Assembly: GCA_938004075.1 (NCBI GenBank)
Contig: CALKWP010000056.1
Location: 1-5,934 of the forward strand
Source of the DNA: an uncultured Methanomassiliicoccales archaeon
GTDB taxonomy: Archaea; Thermoplasmatota; Thermoplasmata; SG8-5
Length of the DNA stretch: 5,934 nt
Reading direction: 5' to 3'
Part shown: one piece after another, positions 4,814-5,934 of the stretch
How the letters are laid out: each line of letters opens with the position of its first letter
Numbering within the stretch: position 1 is the stretch's first letter
Notes under the pieces: model-generated
The model's input: only the letters and a program-made list of their open reading frames with translations
Told to the model about the DNA's origin: nothing
The model's database searches: none
Made by a program: the position numbers and the translations under genes

Positions 4814-4978
4814 TCAGGCTGGCCAGATATATGCCGCCAGTGTGACGAATACGGCTGAGCCAACACACAGACCCACAACCACCCACGGCGGGATCTTGGG
4901 CGATTTCTCGTCCTCGTCATCGAAATACCTTATGAGACCGGCTGCCGAGTGGAAGCCTTCTCCCTTCTTCTTTGCCAT
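4814..4978 (-). CDS. secG: Sec61-beta (archaeal SecG) translocon subunit
   Basis: This 54-residue membrane protein is the small beta subunit of the archaeal SecYEbeta protein-conducting channel. The cytoplasmic N-terminus is basic (MAKKKGEG). It is followed by the family motif HSAAGLIRYFDDEDE (10-24), in which SAGL-RYFDEE is the usual form, then by KIPP and one transmembrane helix (about 32-52) ending IWPA. Length fits archaeal homologues (about 52-60). The longer in-frame start at 5044 would add 22 residues reaching past the TATA box, so ATG 4978 is chosen. It is a one-gene unit divergent from the Fe-S gene. Archaeal secG is often found apart from secY and secE, as here. Confidence 0.9.
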   Translation of the reverse strand: MAKKKGEGFHSAAGLIRYFDDEDEKSPKIPPWVVVGLCVGSAVFVTLAAYIWPA

Positions 4979-5005
4979 GTTATCACAGCTATTGATGGTC
5001 ATTCG

Positions 5006-5013
5006 ATATATAA
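5006..5013 (-). promoter_or_regulatory. TATA box of secG
   Basis: TTATATAT on the minus strand starts 35 bases before ATG 4978 and predicts a leader of only about 5-7 bases. No full Shine-Dalgarno sequence is seen, in line with near-leaderless translation. Confidence 0.6.
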
Positions 5014-5057
5014 CGGTTTCGTCGGCTAAGGCAAACCAACCCATCCGCCGTTAGTAC

Positions 5058-5065
5058 TATATACA
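5058..5065 (+). promoter_or_regulatory. TATA box of the Fe-S protein gene
   Basis: TATATACA shares its TATATAC core with the deaminase promoter. Spacing predicts initiation near 5085-5087, at the ATG of the 11-codon upstream ORF and about 41 bases before the Fe-S start codon. Confidence 0.6.
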
Positions 5066-5085
5066 ATAAAATCCCTATTCATACA

Positions 5086-5121
5086 ATGGGAGATGGAGGG
5101 AAGCCATCCCTGGCCCGGTGA
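5086..5121 (+). CDS. Possible leaderless 11-codon upstream ORF
   Basis: ATG 5086 opens a frame encoding MGDGGKPSLAR and stopping at TGA 5119-5121. The ATG is at almost the same distance from its TATA box as in the leaderless deaminase gene (28 versus 27 bases from the TATATAC core). Its stop codon overlaps the GGTGA ribosome site of the Fe-S gene. Within it, AGGGA (5097-5101) can pair with TCCCT (5107-5111). The layout suits translational coupling or an attenuation-like leader, but so short a frame can arise by chance. Confidence 0.3.
   Translation: MGDGGKPSLAR
5117..5121 (+). promoter_or_regulatory. Ribosome binding site deciding the Fe-S gene start
   Basis: GGTGA matches the anti-Shine-Dalgarno and is five bases before ATG 5127, which supports that start over the in-frame GTG at 5118 that overlaps the site itself. 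Confidence 0.5.
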
Positions 5122-5126
5122 GTTGT

Positions 5127-5888
5127 ATGGTCAAGGTATTGAGGTCTCGCTACAGGTTCTTCCGCAGGGGAAACCTTCACAGGTTCGTCTACGGGAGATG
5201 GACAACAAGGTATGTTGAATTCCTTTTCCATAAACTGGTCCCATGGCTCGGAGACCGGGGCAAGAGGGTACTGGCCAACAGCTACCATTCTAAGGTTCTC
5301 ACTCAGAAGGCCGCCGAGGAATTGATCACCCTGGACAGAGACATCCCCCTGCAGGACCTGGAGACCATAATCCCCTATGAAAAGGCAAGGAGCATCGTCC
5401 TTTCCGGGCATCCGGATATTGCCGTATTCGAATGCGGCTGCCGCTTGAGCTCAGGAAATCCATGCACGCCGACCCAGGTATGCATGGTCGTGGGCCAGCC
5501 ATTCGTGGACTGGATCCTGGAGCATCAGCCGGAGGGCAGCAAGAAATTGACAACCGAGGAAGCGCTGAAGCTTCTGAGGGAGGAGCATGAGCGCGGGCAC
5601 ATACATTCCGCCTGGTTCAAGAATGCCATGATGGGGCGGTTCTATGCGATATGCAACTGCTGCAAATGCCATTGCGGGGGAATCGAGGCCATGACCAGGT
5701 ACGGGGTGCCCATGATTGCCGCATCTGGATACTCCATGAAATCGGATGCAGAGAAATGCAATGCCTGCGGCATCTGCGCCCACTTCTGCCCTTTCGGCGC
5801 GCTCAAGATAGTTGATGGCAAGCTTGTCTATGATTTCGAGAAATGCATGGGGTGCGGTGTCTGCGTGGACAAATGCCCCAGGGGCGCG
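5127..5888 (+). CDS. Cysteine-rich 4Fe-4S ferredoxin-domain protein, 3'-truncated
   Basis: The genomic part encodes 254 residues and is cut at its 3' end. The N-terminus is basic and helical (1-60), with no signal peptide. Four cysteine groups follow: C103-x-C105, C113 and C119 (ECGCRL to QVCMVVGQPF); a dense cluster C176, C178, C179, C181, C183 (ICNCCKCHC); and two classical 4Fe-4S motifs C211/214/217/221-Pro and C240/243/246/250-Pro. That is 17 cysteines, enough for two ferredoxin clusters and one or two further metal sites formed by the first groups. Related proteins with such leading motifs occur in anaerobic archaea and bacteria, generally without assigned function; a role in cytoplasmic electron transfer is inferred. 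The natural sequence stops at Ala254, just after the last cluster. The frame stays open through the adapter, so automated annotation would add 15 false residues. Confidence 0.88.
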
Positions 5889-5934
5889 AGATCGGAAGAG
5901 CGTCGTGTAGGGAAAGAGTGTAGATCTCGGTGGT
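5889..5934. other. Illumina sequencing adapter (not genomic)
   Basis: From AGATCGGAAGAGCGTCGTGT to the end, all 46 bases match the reverse complement of the Illumina TruSeq universal adapter as I know it. It starts in the middle of the Fe-S gene. The first one or two bases could by chance also be genomic. The sequence is a library artefact left at a contig end. Confidence 0.97.

Noticed and set aside
4979..5044. Upstream ATG 5044 as the secG start
   Set aside because: The extra 22 residues would begin upstream of the TATA box, and the family starts at the basic MAKKK segment.

Overview
The window looks like a contig from an archaeon of moderate to high G+C. Evidence: TATA boxes (TTTAAATA or TTATATA types) lie about 25 bases before the expected transcript starts, and at least one mRNA appears leaderless. 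It encodes a 54-residue Sec61-beta-type translocon subunit, a single-domain KaiC/RecA-like ATPase, a Xer-type recombinase and a eukaryote-like Ras/Rab small GTPase. The gene set resembles Euryarchaeota such as Thermoplasmatota (for example Methanomassiliicoccales relatives), but that placement is an impression, not proof. The last 46 bases are Illumina adapter sequence, so the right end is an assembly or trimming artefact and probably a true contig end.

Layout. Bases 1-465 hold no convincing gene but are rich in RNA-like structure: a long interrupted inverted repeat (27-118), a competing hairpin (107-133), a GC-rich hairpin (136-162), and two tandem copies of a roughly 130-base element (172-305 and 335-461). 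The two copies share sequence blocks and paired stems, with one compensatory base-pair change. A 132-residue hypothetical gene (466-864, minus) ends against this region. It is divergent from a 185-residue catalytic-domain-only tyrosine recombinase (992-1549, plus). Next come an MtaD/DadD-family adenosine-derivative deaminase (1589-2872, plus) and a small GTPase (2978-3457, plus). The GTPase gene overlaps ubiX (3454-4023, minus) tail to tail by four bases. ubiX follows a KaiC-like ATPase gene (4028-4741, minus) by four bases, probably as one operon. secG/Sec61-beta (4814-4978, minus) is divergent from a cysteine-rich Fe-S protein gene (5127 onward, plus) that is cut by the adapter.

How the genes fit together. 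Most appear to be separate transcription units with their own TATA boxes, not one pathway. UbiX makes prenylated FMN from dimethylallyl phosphate. In many archaea this cofactor serves the UbiD-like decarboxylase of the modified mevalonate pathway. The deaminase would recycle nucleoside by-products of SAM chemistry. The KaiC-like ATPase and small GTPase look like regulatory NTPases with unknown partners. The most unusual parts are the tandem structured elements, the GTPase, and a probable leaderless 11-codon upstream ORF before the Fe-S gene.
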